Shown here: one piece after another, positions 12,739 through 22,222 of the stretch
Layout: the number at the start of each line of letters is the position of its first letter
Numbering within the stretch: the first letter of the stretch is position 1
DNA from: an uncultured Bacteroidales bacterium
GTDB taxonomy: Bacteria; Bacteroidota; Bacteroidia; Bacteroidales; Muribaculaceae
Reading direction: 5' to 3'
DNA: 64,000 bases
Assembly: GCA_902772455.1 (NCBI GenBank)
Contig: CACYAW010000010.1
Span: 1-64,000, forward strand
Notes under the pieces: model-generated
Told to the model about the DNA's origin: nothing
Database searches by the model: none
The model's input: only the letters and a program-made list of their open reading frames with translations
Program-made: the position numbers and the translations under genes

Positions 12739-12818
12739 AACAACAGGAACCACACTGAACAACGGAAACAACAAATAATTATTTAATAAGGATGTTGTTC
12801 AAGTGGTTGCTTGTTGTT
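12739..12818. repeat. Imperfect 25-base inverted repeat between ruvB and the flippase
   Basis: The segment at 12739-12763 is nearly the reverse complement of 12794-12818, with an AT-rich 30-base loop between them. The arms are rich in AACAAC and GTTGTT. It could fold into a long hairpin in the RNA and act as a terminator or attenuator after ruvB. Confidence 0.5.
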
Positions 12819-12834
12819 ATGGTTGTTTGATGTA

Positions 12835-13854
12835 TTAAAAGATGCTGCCTACTTCGCCGGGGCGCTCGCGCTTCAGGTGGTTGTAGGCGAGCATAGTCGC
12901 CTCACGGCCGCGCGGGGTGCGGTTGATAAAGCCTTCCTTGATGAGGTAGGGCTCATAAACCTCCTCGATGGTACCGGCGTCCTCATTCATCGCGGTGGCA
13001 ATGGTATTCAGGCCCACAGGACCGCCGTTGAACTTGTCGATGATAGTCAGCAAAATCTTGTTGTCGATTTCGTCGAGGCCATATTTGTCGATGTTCAGCG
13101 CCTCGAGGGCATAGCGGGCAATCTCCAGGTCGATGCGGCCGCTGCCCTTCACCTGGGCGAAGTCGCGCACACGCCGCAGCAGCGAGTTGGCGATACGGGG
13201 CGTGCCGCGGCTGCGCAGGGCAATCTCGATGGCTGCCTTGTCGTCGATGGGCACGTTAAGCAGGCGGGCCGAGCGGCGGATGATGCCTTCGAGCACTTTG
13301 TGGTCGTAATATTCCAGGTGACAGTTGATGCCGAAGCGGGCCCTGAGCGGTGAGGTAAGCAGGCCGCTGCGGGTGGTGGCACCGATGAGGGTGAACGGGG
13401 CCAGCGTGAGCTGCACCGAGCGGGCTCCCGGACCCTTGTCAATCATGATGTCGATGCGGTAGTCCTCCATCGCGCTGTAGAGGTACTCCTCGACGATGGG
13501 GCTCATGCGGTGGATCTCGTCGATGAACAGCACGTCATTCTCGTCGAGCGAGGTGAGCAAGCCAGCCAGGTCACCCGGCTTGTCGAGCACAGGTCCCGAT
13601 GTCACCTTAAAGCCCACGCCCAGTTCGTTTGCGATGATGTTGCTCAATGTGGTCTTGCCCAAACCCGGAGGGCCATGGAACAGCACATGATCCAATGACT
13701 CGCCGCGCAGCTTGGCCGCAGCGACAAACACGCGCAGGTTCTCTATGATCTTGTCCTGCCCGGCAAAGTCCTCAAACCGCACGGGTCTCAACGCCCGCTC
13801 AAAATCCTGATCGGTCTTCAACGACTCTCTCCTGATGTCAAATTCCTCGTCCAT
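12835..13854 (-). CDS. ruvB: Holliday junction helicase RuvB
   Basis: RuvB is the AAA+ motor that drives branch migration with RuvA. The 339-residue protein shows Walker [11 protein letters not shown], Walker [10 protein letters not shown], sensor [17 protein letters not shown], and the C-terminal winged-helix segment ending [15 protein letters not shown]. An in-frame ATG at 13863 would add three residues. I choose 13854 because MDEEFDIR matches the start of Bacteroidetes RuvB and because a TATCTTTG promoter box ends six bases upstream of it. ruvA and ruvC are not in the window. Confidence 0.96.
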   Translation of the reverse strand: MDEEFDIRRESLKTDQDFERALRPVRFEDFAGQDKIIENLRVFVAAAKLRGESLDHVLFHGPPGLGKTTLSNIIANELGVGFKVTSGPVLDKPGDLAGLLTSLDENDVLFIDEIHRMSPIVEEYLYSAMEDYRIDIMIDKGPGARSVQLTLAPFTLIGATTRSGLLTSPLRARFGINCHLEYYDHKVLEGIIRRSARLLNVPIDDKAAIEIALRSRGTPRIANSLLRRVRDFAQVKGSGRIDLEIARYALEALNIDKYGLDEIDNKILLTIIDKFNGGPVGLNTIATAMNEDAGTIEEVYEPYLIKEGFINRTPRGREATMLAYNHLKRERPGEVGSIF

Positions 13855-13860
13855 ATCCTG

Positions 13861-13868
13861 CAAAGATA
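13861..13868 (-). promoter_or_regulatory. -7 promoter box touching the ruvB start
   Basis: TATCTTTG on the minus strand, six bases from the ruvB ATG at 13854. It predicts an almost leaderless mRNA, as for the UvrA-like gene. The box also lies just past the stop codon of the upstream methyltransferase, so read-through from that gene may also feed ruvB. Confidence 0.5.
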
Positions 13869-13879
13869 CTACAAAGATT

Positions 13880-14722
13880 TCAGTTCTCCGTTTCGAGCCC
13901 TCTGTTTTTTAAATGGGTGTCACGTTTTCTTAATTCCCAGAAGGCGACGGCGGCTGCAGCGGCGACATTCAGGGAATCGACACCGTGCTGCATGGGAATG
14001 CGCACAACGTGGTCGGCGGCAGTGATGGCCTCACGGGAGAGGCCGTCGCCTTCGGTGCCCATGATGAGGGCAAGGCGGGGCTCGTCTTTCAATATAGGGT
14101 CATCAAGCGGAATGGAGTCATCACTCAACGCCATGGCAGCGGTGCGGAAACCCAATTCGTTCAGGTGAGGAGTCACGGGTTCGTCAACCCATGTCCAGGG
14201 CACAAGAAAGACTGAACCCATCGAGACACGCACCGCCCGACGGTTCAAGGGGTCGCACGCCGTGGGCGTCAACAGCACGGCATCGATGCCCAAGGCGGCT
14301 GCCGAGCGGAAGATGGCCCCGATGTTGGTGGTGTCGGTCACACCGTCGATGACCACAATGCAGCTGGCATTGCGGCACACATCAGCAACCGGCAGCGGCA
14401 TGGGGCGACGCATAGCGCACAGCACGCCACGTGTGAGTGTATAGCCCGTGAGGGCGGCCAGCAGGTCACGTTCGCCGGTATAGACAGGGATGTCGCCACA
14501 ACGCTCGATGATGCCCGCGGCATCCCCTGTGATGTGCCGGCGCTCGCACAGCAACGACAACGGCTCATATCCCGCATTGAGGGCGACATGAATAACCTTG
14601 GGGCTCTCGGCAATGAAGATGCCCTTATCCGGCTCCAATCGGTTGCGCAACTGAGCTTCGGTAAGTGTGCCATAGACCTCCACTCCAGGATGGTCCAGCG
14701 ATGAAATCTCAATAATCGGCAT
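13880..14722 (-). CDS. TrmH/SpoU-family RNA methyltransferase
   Basis: A 280-residue SPOUT-class enzyme that would 2'-O-methylate ribose in tRNA or rRNA using S-adenosylmethionine. Motif 1 is [20 protein letters not shown]. Motifs 2 and 3, which form the trefoil knot that binds the cofactor, are [13 protein letters not shown] and [17 protein letters not shown]. The first 100 residues form the usual substrate-binding extension. The exact target cannot be assigned. It lies 16 bases after the PH-domain gene and is probably co-transcribed with it, and perhaps with ruvB. Confidence 0.9.
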   Translation of the reverse strand: MPIIEISSLDHPGVEVYGTLTEAQLRNRLEPDKGIFIAESPKVIHVALNAGYEPLSLLCERRHITGDAAGIIERCGDIPVYTGERDLLAALTGYTLTRGVLCAMRRPMPLPVADVCRNASCIVVIDGVTDTTNIGAIFRSAAALGIDAVLLTPTACDPLNRRAVRVSMGSVFLVPWTWVDEPVTPHLNELGFRTAAMALSDDSIPLDDPILKDEPRLALIMGTEGDGLSREAITAADHVVRIPMQHGVDSLNVAAAAAVAFWELRKRDTHLKNRGLETEN

Positions 14723-14738
14723 ATTCTATCAGTCTAGT

Positions 14739-15101
14739 TCACTCTACGGCGGCGGTGCCGGCACCTTGGATGGCTCGAACCTGGCGCTGGAACTCAAGGG
14801 GGCGCTTGATGTAACGCAGCACGATTGTTCCAGCCCCTGTTCCCGAGACCTTGATGGTGCCATAGTTACAGATGCGGCCCCACAGATTCTGCTCCACGAG
14901 GATGCTCTCCACCTTGCCGATAACAATCTCGTGGGCATGACGGTGAATCCAGCCGTGGCTGTGGAAGAACCGCTTGTCGCTCACAAAGATAGTGGTGGTC
15001 AGGTTGCGTATCAGGCTGCCCAGCCGCAGGTAAGCCCACTTGCTGAGTTTGGGTCTATAGATGATGGTCTCGCCCTGGGCGATAATCTTGCTAATTTTCA
15101 T
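14739..15101 (-). CDS. PH-domain (bPH) small protein
   Basis: A 120-residue protein of the bacterial pleckstrin-homology type (YdbS/YdbT-like). Visible features are ETIIYRPKLSKWAYL at the N-terminus, TIFVSDKRFFHSHGWIHR, and GKVESILVEQNLWGRICNYGTIKVSGTGAGTI. There is no clear transmembrane helix, unlike many relatives. Its function is unknown. It is the first gene of the minus-strand run toward ruvB and has a TAACTTTG box about 100 bases upstream. Confidence 0.75.
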   Translation of the reverse strand: MKISKIIAQGETIIYRPKLSKWAYLRLGSLIRNLTTTIFVSDKRFFHSHGWIHRHAHEIVIGKVESILVEQNLWGRICNYGTIKVSGTGAGTIVLRYIKRPLEFQRQVRAIQGAGTAAVE

Positions 15102-15200
15102 AACTTATCCTAAAATTAGAGCAAACCGAAAACAAATGCAAATATATTTGAATATTGTTGAGGTGCCGCCAAATTTATTTAAAAAAAGTATCTTATTGCG

Positions 15201-15208
15201 CAAAGTTA
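15201..15208 (-). promoter_or_regulatory. -7 promoter box for the PH-domain gene
   Basis: TAACTTTG on the minus strand in the divergent gap between the PH-domain gene and lepB fits TAnnTTTG. Confidence 0.5.
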
Positions 15209-15231
15209 CTGCTTAATTCCACATTATTTAG

Positions 15232-15239
15232 TAATTTCG
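15232..15239 (+). promoter_or_regulatory. Probable -7 promoter box for lepB
   Basis: TAATTTCG, one base off TAnnTTTG, lies 31 bases upstream of the lepB ATG in the divergent gap. Confidence 0.4.
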
Positions 15240-15270
15240 CACCGATTTTTTTCAAACAACGAACAAGAAT

Positions 15271-16710
15271 ATGGCAAACGACAAAGTCAAGAATAAAGAG
15301 AAAGAGGAAGAGTACGTTAGACAGACCGGGTCACTCAAGGAACGGCTTGGACGTGTGAAAAAGACACGATGGGCACGATTTGGCGTTGTGGCGCTCATCT
15401 ATGTGCTCTGGACTGCTTGGGTGGGAAATCCGTTGCTGCTGCTGGGATTGATCCTGCTGGCCGACATCTACTTGACGCAGTTCATCCCCTGGGGTGCTTG
15501 GAAGGGCTGGAAGAAAGGCCCCCTGCGCACGCTCATGAGCTGGGTGGACGCCATCGCTTATGCCCTGGTGCTGGTCTATTTCCTGTTCCTTTTCTTAGGG
15601 CAGAACTACCAGATTCCCTCGTCATCGCTTGAGAAGTCACTGCTGACGGGCGACTTCCTGTGGGTGAACAAGGTGACCTATGGTCCCCGTGTGCCGCAGA
15701 CGCCGTTGCACTTCCCGCTGGCGCAGAACACCTTGCCCTTCTTCAACTGCAAGTCCTATATCGAGCATCCGCAGCTCGATTACCACCGTCTGAAAGGCCT
15801 GCGCAACGTCGAACGCATGGACATCGTGGTGTTCAACTTCCCCGCAGGTGATACCGTGGCAGTCAAGGAGCCCAACCCCGATTATTACACCTCGTGTTAC
15901 CACTACGGGCGCAGTGCGGTTTGGGCAAATAAGGACCGTTTTGGCGAGATCATCTACCGCCCCGTTGACCGTCGCGACAACTACGTGAAGCGCTGTCTGG
16001 GTCTGCCCGGCGAGACGCTGCAGATCAAAGACGGCATCGTCTATGTCAACGGTAAGGCCGTGCCCCAACCCAAGAACGTGCAATACCGTTATTATATCGT
16101 GACCGACGGCACACCCATCAGCGAAGAGCTCTTTGAAGACCTGGGCATCAGCGTTGAGGACCGCAACCATGCTTTAGACATGTATGGTCAAATTATCCCC
16201 AATGTCTATGTCCTGCCGCTCACCGCAGAGATGCTCAAGGAGTTCCGCACCAAATCGTGGATTACTCAAATCCAGCAGCTCCAACCCGACGAGGAGGACA
16301 CGATGCTCACCTATCCCGTAGGCGTGGACTATGGCTGGGACCATGCCAATTACGGACCCATCTGGATTCCCAAGAAGGGCGCCAAGATTGACTTGACACT
16401 CCAGAACCTGCCGTTATATGAGCGCTGCATCAAGAACTATGAGGGCAACCAGCTGGAGGTGAAAGGCAACCAGATTCTCATCAACGGGCAGCCCGCTACC
16501 AGCTACACCTTCAAGATGGACTATTACTGGATGCAGGGTGACAACCGCGACAACTCGCTTGACTCCCGCTACTGGGGCTTTGTGCCCGAGGACCACATTG
16601 TGGGCACACCGTCCATCATCCTCATTTCGTTCGACAAGGACCACCGCCTCTTCAACGGCGGCATCCGCTGGAACCGCATCTTCAAGATGCCCAACCCCGA
16701 CAAGAAGTGA
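15271..16710 (+). CDS. lepB: Signal peptidase I
   Basis: A 479-residue membrane serine protease (family S26) that removes signal peptides from exported proteins. The N-terminus is cytoplasmic and charged, followed by two or three hydrophobic helices (residues 30-120). The catalytic Ser lies in IPSSSLEKSLLTGDFLWV and the catalytic Lys in RRDNYVKRCLGLPGETL. Box E reads MQGDNRDNSLDSRYWGFVP. Extra sequence between the Lys box and box E makes it longer than E. coli LepB, as is usual in Bacteroidetes. It overlaps the next gene by four bases. Confidence 0.95.
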   Translation: MANDKVKNKEKEEEYVRQTGSLKERLGRVKKTRWARFGVVALIYVLWTAWVGNPLLLLGLILLADIYLTQFIPWGAWKGWKKGPLRTLMSWVDAIAYALVLVYFLFLFLGQNYQIPSSSLEKSLLTGDFLWVNKVTYGPRVPQTPLHFPLAQNTLPFFNCKSYIEHPQLDYHRLKGLRNVERMDIVVFNFPAGDTVAVKEPNPDYYTSCYHYGRSAVWANKDRFGEIIYRPVDRRDNYVKRCLGLPGETLQIKDGIVYVNGKAVPQPKNVQYRYYIVTDGTPISEELFEDLGISVEDRNHALDMYGQIIPNVYVLPLTAEMLKEFRTKSWITQIQQLQPDEEDTMLTYPVGVDYGWDHANYGPIWIPKKGAKIDLTLQNLPLYERCIKNYEGNQLEVKGNQILINGQPATSYTFKMDYYWMQGDNRDNSLDSRYWGFVPEDHIVGTPSIILISFDKDHRLFNGGIRWNRIFKMPNPDKK

Positions 16711-17357
16711 CCCATCCCCACTCGGTAGTGACGGGAAGCATGTGTGCCGCCTCGGTACGCTGCTATGCTGCTGCCGTCTGTTCAGGCACACTGCTGGTTG
16801 ACCTGGATGAGCGTCGGTTGCCGTTGCGCCACAGCCATCACCGCTACCGCATAGACGGGCCCAATGGGATACAGACACTCACGATTCCCCTTGAGGGCAG
16901 TACCAACAACATGATGACGCCACTGAAGGACGTGCTCATCTCGGAACACGGCAACTGGCGTCGCCTGCATTGGGGCGCTTTGTTCTCAGCCTACGGACGG
17001 TCGCCCTACTTCGACTATGCCGCCGATGACCTGTCCCGTGTCATCCACGGCTCACAGCGCTACCTACACGAGTTCAACCGCCAGCTGCATGAAGTGATTG
17101 TCGATTTCATGGACCTGAACGTGGAAACCCTTTACATCCAAGGGGGGCAATTCCCGTTGGACACGATTGACCTGCGGGGCCGCATCGGCACCAAAAAGGC
17201 CGACACGCTGCCCATCACCGATGTGCCCTATTACCAGATGTGGACCGGAAACAACGCCTTCAGGGCCGACTTGAGCATCCTGGACCTGATGATGAACATG
17301 GGTAGGGAAGGAATATTCACACTCTTGAAGATGGGGGAAAACCTATTTAAAAAATAA
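16707..17357 (+). CDS. WbqC-like family protein
   Basis: A 216-residue protein of the WbqC-like family, found in polysaccharide loci and as single genes in Bacteroidetes. Recognisable parts are RYRIDGPNGIQTLTIPL (about residue 50), HGNWRRLHWGALFSAYGRSPYFDYA, and PITDVPYYQMWTGNNAF. The start is GTG at 16707, giving a GTGA overlap with the lepB stop, so the two are translationally coupled. The exact reaction of WbqC proteins is not established. The N-terminal 40 residues are cysteine-rich and less conserved. Confidence 0.8.
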   Translation: MTHPHSVVTGSMCAASVRCYAAAVCSGTLLVDLDERRLPLRHSHHRYRIDGPNGIQTLTIPLEGSTNNMMTPLKDVLISEHGNWRRLHWGALFSAYGRSPYFDYAADDLSRVIHGSQRYLHEFNRQLHEVIVDFMDLNVETLYIQGGQFPLDTIDLRGRIGTKKADTLPITDVPYYQMWTGNNAFRADLSILDLMMNMGREGIFTLLKMGENLFKK

Positions 17358-17708
17358 AGGCCCAAGCATCACTGCTGAGACCCTCATAATTACTAATACT
17401 TGAAAACTATATTTACCCCATAAAAGCATTTCTCCATGTGAAGTAACCAATAAAACTGATTACTTGATTTTGACAATGCAAAATAAGGAAATAATTCTCT
17501 AATCTCACCTATATTTATATTTAAAAAATGTGAAAATTCTTGTTTTTTCTCATTTTACTAGCAATTTTCATGCCGCCGCGAGCATCGGGCAGCATATTGC
17601 CATCGAAATCGCCACTCTTCATTGCAAAACATTTTTCAAGACACTATCCGAAATTTAGCGCAAAGGTGGTCCCGATTGCGAAAGAATTGTTAACTTTGCA
17701 TTCCAATT
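17358..17708. other. AT-rich intergenic region
   Basis: About 350 bases, clearly richer in A+T than its flanks. I see no gene-length open frame with coding character and no tRNA. A promoter box for the next gene lies at its right end (17691-17698). The middle holds poly-A and poly-T tracts only. Confidence 0.5.
17691..17698 (+). promoter_or_regulatory. -7 promoter box for the LolD-like gene
   Basis: TAACTTTG fits TAnnTTTG and ends ten bases before the ATG at 17709, giving a very short leader. Confidence 0.55.
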
Positions 17709-18380
17709 ATGATGATAGAGGCACGAAATATTATCAAGCGCTATGGCGACCTGGATGTGTTGAGAGGTGTAGACCTCGACATCGCCCAGGGCGAGATTGT
17801 ATCGATTGTCGGTCCCAGTGGCGCCGGCAAGACGACGCTATTGCACATCATCGGCACGCTTGATGCGCCCCAATCCGGAGAGGTGCTCTTCGATGGTCAA
17901 AACGTGCTTGCCCTGCATGACCGAGAATTGGCCCACTTCAGGAACCGCAACATTGGTTTTGTGTTCCAGTTCCACCAGCTGCTTCCCGAGTTCACGATGC
18001 TCGAGAACACTGCCATTCCCGCCCTGCTGGGAGGAGACAGCCGCAACGACGCTTATGACCGCGCACGCCGTCTGCTGGAACGCATGCATCTGTCCGACCG
18101 GCTGAACCACAAACCGTCCCAATTGTCGGGAGGAGAGTGCCAGCGTGTGGCCGTGGCACGGGCCTTGATCAACAATCCCAAGGTTATCCTTGCCGATGAG
18201 CCTTCGGGCAGCCTCGACAGCCAGAACAAACAGGAGCTTCACCAGCTATTCTTTGAGTTGCGCGACGAGTTGGGCCAGACGTTTATTATTGTCACCCATG
18301 ACGAGGGCCTTGCCTCCCAGGCGGACCGCACCCTGCACATGCGCGATGGCCTTATCGTTGACCAAACCAAACACATCTGA
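17709..18380 (+). CDS. LolD-like ABC transporter ATP-binding protein
   Basis: A 223-residue ATPase of the LolD/MacB/FtsE group, which powers lipoprotein release or extrusion of periplasmic substrates. Walker A is [12 protein letters not shown], the Q-loop region is [19 protein letters not shown], the signature is [15 protein letters not shown] and Walker B is [12 protein letters not shown]. No permease gene is adjacent, so the partner must be elsewhere. ATG at 17709 is followed at once by a second ATG at 17712; either may be used. The next gene encodes a lipoprotein, which fits a lipoprotein-trafficking role but does not prove it. Confidence 0.88.
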   Translation: MMIEARNIIKRYGDLDVLRGVDLDIAQGEIVSIVGPSGAGKTTLLHIIGTLDAPQSGEVLFDGQNVLALHDRELAHFRNRNIGFVFQFHQLLPEFTMLENTAIPALLGGDSRNDAYDRARRLLERMHLSDRLNHKPSQLSGGECQRVAVARALINNPKVILADEPSGSLDSQNKQELHQLFFELRDELGQTFIIVTHDEGLASQADRTLHMRDGLIVDQTKHI

Positions 18381-18384
18381 TGGC

Positions 18385-19053
18385 ATGAAACAATTGCGCC
18401 GTATTCCTCTATTGCTGTTGACTACCCTGCTACTGTTTGCTGCATGCGACAAGCAGGAGGATATCGACCGTGCCTATACCGACTACCGATATGACATCGT
18501 CACCTATCTGGGCCAGAACGACCGCGGTGCGGTATTTGAATACCTGGGGCGTAATGACTCCTCGGCCGTCAGGATGCAGTCCAGCGTGGATGTGAGCAAG
18601 GACGTAAAAGCCCACGAACGCGTGCTGCTGCGCTACGACTTTGTGGACGCCATGCCGGCAGCGAACCGTGACATCGACGTTTATGGCAGCAGTACCATCT
18701 TTAACGACTCGCTGCGGCAAACCACCATCTCTCCCGACAGCCTGCCCCGCCATGAGGTGAAACTGCGCAGCCTGTGGCGCACAGGCGAGTTTCTGAACCT
18801 GCACTGCCAAGTGCAATACACGGGTAAAGCCCGCACGTTCATGCTCGTTGCCGACGGTAACACGCTGGAACAAGACACGGTGCACTGCTATCTGCTGCAT
18901 GACGTCAGGGGCGAGCGCACCACATTCTGGCGCGACTGCTACGCGTCATTTAACGTGGGTGCCCTGTGGAAGCGTCCCACTGTCAAGTGCATGAGGATCC
19001 ACCTCAACGACGAGACCTTCCCGCACATTGAATTTTACGATTTCACTAAATAA
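18385..19053 (+). CDS. NigD-like lipoprotein
   Basis: A 222-residue lipoprotein. The start at 18385 gives a clear lipoprotein signal, MKQLRRIPLLLLTTLLLFAAC, with the lipidated Cys at residue 21, so the longer upstream frame inside the ATPase gene is rejected. The body resembles the NigD-like family of Bacteroidales (YDIVTYLGQND, LRYDFVDAMPA, a C-terminal beta domain ending HIEFYDFTK), small envelope proteins first noted near bacteriocin genes and of unknown function. It begins four bases after the ATPase stop and is surely co-transcribed with it. Confidence 0.8.
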   Translation: MKQLRRIPLLLLTTLLLFAACDKQEDIDRAYTDYRYDIVTYLGQNDRGAVFEYLGRNDSSAVRMQSSVDVSKDVKAHERVLLRYDFVDAMPAANRDIDVYGSSTIFNDSLRQTTISPDSLPRHEVKLRSLWRTGEFLNLHCQVQYTGKARTFMLVADGNTLEQDTVHCYLLHDVRGERTTFWRDCYASFNVGALWKRPTVKCMRIHLNDETFPHIEFYDFTK

Positions 19054-19086
19054 TCATTTTAAAAAACATTATTTTCATAAAACATT

Positions 19087-19407
19087 ATGGCAAACGAAAA
19101 TCAAAACCAGAACCAAATCAAAATCGAAATTCCCAAGGAGGAATTGCCCGGACGTTACGCTAACATGGCAATGATCGCCCATGGTCCCAACGATTTTTTC
19201 ATTGATATGATCCTTCGCGGCCCCAACATGCCTCAGGCCCGTGTACAGAGCCGCATCATCATGGCTCCCCAGCACGCCAAGGAACTGATGCTCGCGCTCC
19301 AGGACAACGTCCGCCGTTACGAGCAGAATTTTGGCGAAATCAAGATCAACCGTCCCGGCAACCAGGGCGGCATCATGGATTTCCCCCTGCCCAAGGGCCA
19401 GGCTTGA
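19087..19407 (+). CDS. DUF3467 protein
   Basis: A 106-residue acidic protein of the DUF3467 family, widespread in Bacteroidetes. The N-terminus is rich in Asn and Gln (NENQNQNQIKIE), then comes the conserved core ELPGRYANMAMIAHGPNDF and QARVQSRIIMAPQHAKELMLAL. There is no signal peptide and no known enzymatic motif; the function is unknown. It lies 33 bases after the NigD-like gene and likely belongs to the same transcript, which a hairpin at 19411 may end. Confidence 0.88.
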   Translation: MANENQNQNQIKIEIPKEELPGRYANMAMIAHGPNDFFIDMILRGPNMPQARVQSRIIMAPQHAKELMLALQDNVRRYEQNFGEIKINRPGNQGGIMDFPLPKGQA

Positions 19408-19410
19408 TTC

Positions 19411-19457
19411 TAATGACCGCACACGGTCATTAGAAGTTTAGAGTTTAAGTTTAGAGG
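19411..19457 (+). terminator. Hairpin after the DUF3467 gene, followed by TTTAGA iterations
   Basis: A stem of 9 bp (TAATGACCG with CGGTCATTA) at 19411-19432 is followed by a run of AGTTTAGAGTTTAAGTTTAGAG-like units instead of a clean T tract. It may be a weak terminator. The trailing units resemble the other short intergenic iterations in the window. Confidence 0.5.
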
Positions 19458-19501
19458 TATTGCTTAAAACAAGACTAACAACTTAAAACTACGGACACAA
19501 T

Positions 19502-20977
19502 ATGGAACATCCACTGTTCATATACAATACCCTCACAAGGCGTAAGGAGCACTTTGTACCCCTGAATGAGCCCATGGTGGGCATGTACGTCTGCGGTCCT
19601 ACGGTCTATGGCGACCCGCACTTGGGCCACACCCGTCCGGCCATCACCTTCGACGTGCTGTTCCGCTATCTGCAACAGCTGGGCTACAAGGTGCGCTATG
19701 TGCGCAACATCACCGATGTGGGCCACCTGGAGCATGATGCCGACGAGGGCGAAGACAAGATTGCCAAGAAAGCCCGCCTCGAGCAACTCGAGCCCATGGA
19801 AGTGGCGCAGTACTACACTAACCGCTACCATGCCGCCATGCAGGCGTTGAATGTGCTGCCTCCCAGCATCGAGCCGCATGCCACCGGACACATTATCGAA
19901 CAGGAAGAACTGGTCAAGCAGATCATGGCCAACGGCTATGCCTACGAGAGTAACGGCAGTGTCTATTTTGACATCGAGGCCTTCAACCGTGACCACCGCT
20001 ACGGCATTCTGTCGGGACGCAACCTCGACGACATCCTCAATGCCAGCCGTGAGCTGGATGGAGTCGGCGAGAAGCACAACCAGGCCGACTTTGCCCTGTG
20101 GAAGAAGGCTCAGCCCGAGCACATCATGCGTTGGCCGTCGCCCTGGAGCGATGGCTTCCCCGGTTGGCACTGCGAGTGCACCGCTATGGGCCGCAAGTAC
20201 CTGGGCAAGCACTTCGACATCCACGGCGGCGGCATGGACCTGGTGTTCCCGCACCACGAGTGCGAGATTGCTCAGGCCGTGGCCAGCCAGGGCGACGAGA
20301 TGGTGCACTACTGGATGCACAACAACATGATCACCATCAACGGGCAAAAGATGGGTAAGTCATTGGGCAACTTCATCACCCTGGAGCAGTTCTTCACGGG
20401 AGACCACCCTGCCCTGACCCAGGCCTACACGCCCATGACCATCCGTTTCTTCATCCTCCAGGCACACTACCGCGGCACGGTGGACTTCAGCAACGAGGCC
20501 CTGCAGGCCGCCGAGAAAGCCCTGGAGCGCATGCTCGACGGTTGGCACCGCCTGAACGCATTGACGGCCGCTCCGCAGTCATCAGTCACGCTCGACAATT
20601 ACCGTCAGCGTTGTGCCGATGCGATGAACGACGACCTGAACACGCCCACCGTCATCGCTACCCTGTTTGATGCCTGCAAGGTCATCAACCAGGCCAATGA
20701 CGGACAAGCCACGCTCAGTCAAGCCGATATCGATGAACTGAGGAGTGTCTTCCAGACCTACCTGTTCGACGTGCTGGGCATCCGCGACAATGCCGCCGGC
20801 GGCGACAGCGTGAATCTTGAGCCTTATCGTCAGGCCGTTGACCTGCTGCTGGAGATGCGCCGCTCCGCCAAAGCCAATAAGGATTGGGCCACCAGCGACC
20901 TGATCCGCGACAAACTCAGTGAGTTTGGCTTCGAGGTCAAGGACACGAAGGACGGCTTTGAGTGGAAAGTGAAATAA
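19502..20977 (+). CDS. cysS: Cysteine--tRNA ligase
   Basis: This 491-residue class I synthetase charges tRNA-Cys. Visible motifs are [17 protein letters not shown] (zinc Cys and the HIGH signature as HLGH), WHCECTAMG (zinc ligand), the [14 protein letters not shown] zinc/substrate region, and KMGKSLGN in place of KMSKS, a known variant. The C-terminal helical domain ends in DGFEWKVK. The start at 19502 precedes the conserved [10 protein letters not shown]. It overlaps the next gene by one base (TAATG). Confidence 0.97.
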   Translation: MEHPLFIYNTLTRRKEHFVPLNEPMVGMYVCGPTVYGDPHLGHTRPAITFDVLFRYLQQLGYKVRYVRNITDVGHLEHDADEGEDKIAKKARLEQLEPMEVAQYYTNRYHAAMQALNVLPPSIEPHATGHIIEQEELVKQIMANGYAYESNGSVYFDIEAFNRDHRYGILSGRNLDDILNASRELDGVGEKHNQADFALWKKAQPEHIMRWPSPWSDGFPGWHCECTAMGRKYLGKHFDIHGGGMDLVFPHHECEIAQAVASQGDEMVHYWMHNNMITINGQKMGKSLGNFITLEQFFTGDHPALTQAYTPMTIRFFILQAHYRGTVDFSNEALQAAEKALERMLDGWHRLNALTAAPQSSVTLDNYRQRCADAMNDDLNTPTVIATLFDACKVINQANDGQATLSQADIDELRSVFQTYLFDVLGIRDNAAGGDSVNLEPYRQAVDLLLEMRRSAKANKDWATSDLIRDKLSEFGFEVKDTKDGFEWKVK

Positions 20978-21954
20978 TGAACCCGGAACCGCTCATATCG
21001 GTCCTCGTCCCGGCCTATAACGCCGAGGCGTTTCTGGAGCAATGCCTCGAGAGCATTGTCGCCCAGACCTATCGTCACCTTGAAATCATCGTGGTGGACG
21101 ATGGCAGTACCGATAGCAGCGGAGCCATCAGCGACCGTTGGGCTGAGTGCGATGACCGCATCCGTGTCATCCATCAGCCCAATGGTGGCCATTCGGCGGC
21201 ACGTAACACGGCACTGGATGCCATGACGGGCGAGCTGGTGATGATGGTGGACAGCGACGATGTCATTCATCCCGAATTTGCCGCCACCTTGCTTGACGCC
21301 ATGCGACGGCATGATGCCGACATTGCTGTGGGCAGCTATATCGCGTTCTTTGGTGACAAACCTAATTATCCCAGGAACCACAATACCGCCCCGAGGCTGT
21401 ATAACCAGCAACAGGCCATTCAGGCCATATTTTATCAGCAGGGTCTTACCCATTCACCATGGGGACGGCTGTTTAAGGCATCACTGTTCGACGGCATCCG
21501 TTTCCCGTTGGGCATCATCTATGAAGATTTGGCCATCATCTACCAATTGCTCAAGAAATGCCAGCGTGTGGTGGCCATCGACGATGTGCTCTATGGCTAT
21601 CGCCAGCACGAGAGCAACAGCATGAGGGTCTTTTCGCCTCGCCGTTCTGCAGTGATTGACGTGTGCGAGAATCTGGAACGGCAAATGCAGCAGGAGGCCC
21701 CTCAATACTCAGGAGCCGTGCGAAGCCGCCTATTGAGTGCCTATTTCAACATACTGTTGCTTAGCCACCAGGATAAAGAAAACGACCACCAGCGGCTTGA
21801 GGAGCGTTGCTGGCAAGGCATCAAACGTCTGCGCTACGATTGCCTGTTCAATCCCAACGTCAGACGCAAGAACAAATTGGGCATTTTAGCCTCTTTTTTG
21901 GGGCGTCGTTTCCTATGCGATGTCGTAGGGCGCAACTATGAACCCGCGCCTTAA
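20977..21954 (+). CDS. Family 2 glycosyltransferase
   Basis: A 325-residue GT-A glycosyltransferase. The N-terminus has the classic PLISVLVPAYNAEAFLEQCL and IIVVDDGSTDSSG, and the DXD-type motif is MMVDSDDVIHPEF. The acceptor-binding part follows (SPWGRLFKASLFDG, IIYEDLAIIYQLL). It would transfer an activated sugar in glycan assembly, but donor and acceptor are not readable. An upstream ATG inside cysS (20962) is possible; 20977 is chosen because it overlaps the cysS stop by a single base, implying coupling. No other glycan genes are adjacent. Confidence 0.9.
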   Translation: MNPEPLISVLVPAYNAEAFLEQCLESIVAQTYRHLEIIVVDDGSTDSSGAISDRWAECDDRIRVIHQPNGGHSAARNTALDAMTGELVMMVDSDDVIHPEFAATLLDAMRRHDADIAVGSYIAFFGDKPNYPRNHNTAPRLYNQQQAIQAIFYQQGLTHSPWGRLFKASLFDGIRFPLGIIYEDLAIIYQLLKKCQRVVAIDDVLYGYRQHESNSMRVFSPRRSAVIDVCENLERQMQQEAPQYSGAVRSRLLSAYFNILLLSHQDKENDHQRLEERCWQGIKRLRYDCLFNPNVRRKNKLGILASFLGRRFLCDVVGRNYEPAP

Positions 21955-21968
21955 CTCTCCCATATTCT

Positions 21969-22007
21969 ATCAAAATCGGTAAGGAGTGGTGCTTTTCACT
22001 GATAAAA
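21969..22007. repeat. 39-bp intergenic repeat, copy 1
   Basis: A 39-base element beginning ATCAAAATCGG and ending TTTTCACTGATAAAA recurs at 24097-24135 with a single mismatch. Both copies lie in non-coding DNA flanking the deiminase gene, in the same orientation. Confidence 0.85.
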
Positions 22008-22168
22008 GCGTCCCATTTTCTGCTTTTTGAGGTCTTTGATTCTCGAATAACAAGGACTGATAATCAGCAAAATAACTCAACATCATGCAAAACCATGCCA
22101 TGCAGCGCATCGGTTTCTCCACATGAGTCATCCACTCTCACTGTCTCACAATACTTAATCGTAATCAA

Positions 22169-22216
22169 TAAAAAAACCGCTGGCAGAATCAAGTATGCAT
22201 TTGATTCTGCCAACGG
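22169..22216 (-). terminator. Terminator of the deiminase gene
   Basis: A 16-bp near-perfect stem (22177-22192 with 22201-22216). On the minus strand it is followed by GGTTTTTTTATT, a textbook intrinsic terminator. Confidence 0.88.
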
Positions 22217-22222
22217 TCATAA

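Noticed and set aside
18190..18384. Longer N-terminus for the NigD-like lipoprotein
   Set aside because: It would overlap the ATPase gene by 190 bases and bury the lipoprotein signal peptide that starts at 18385.
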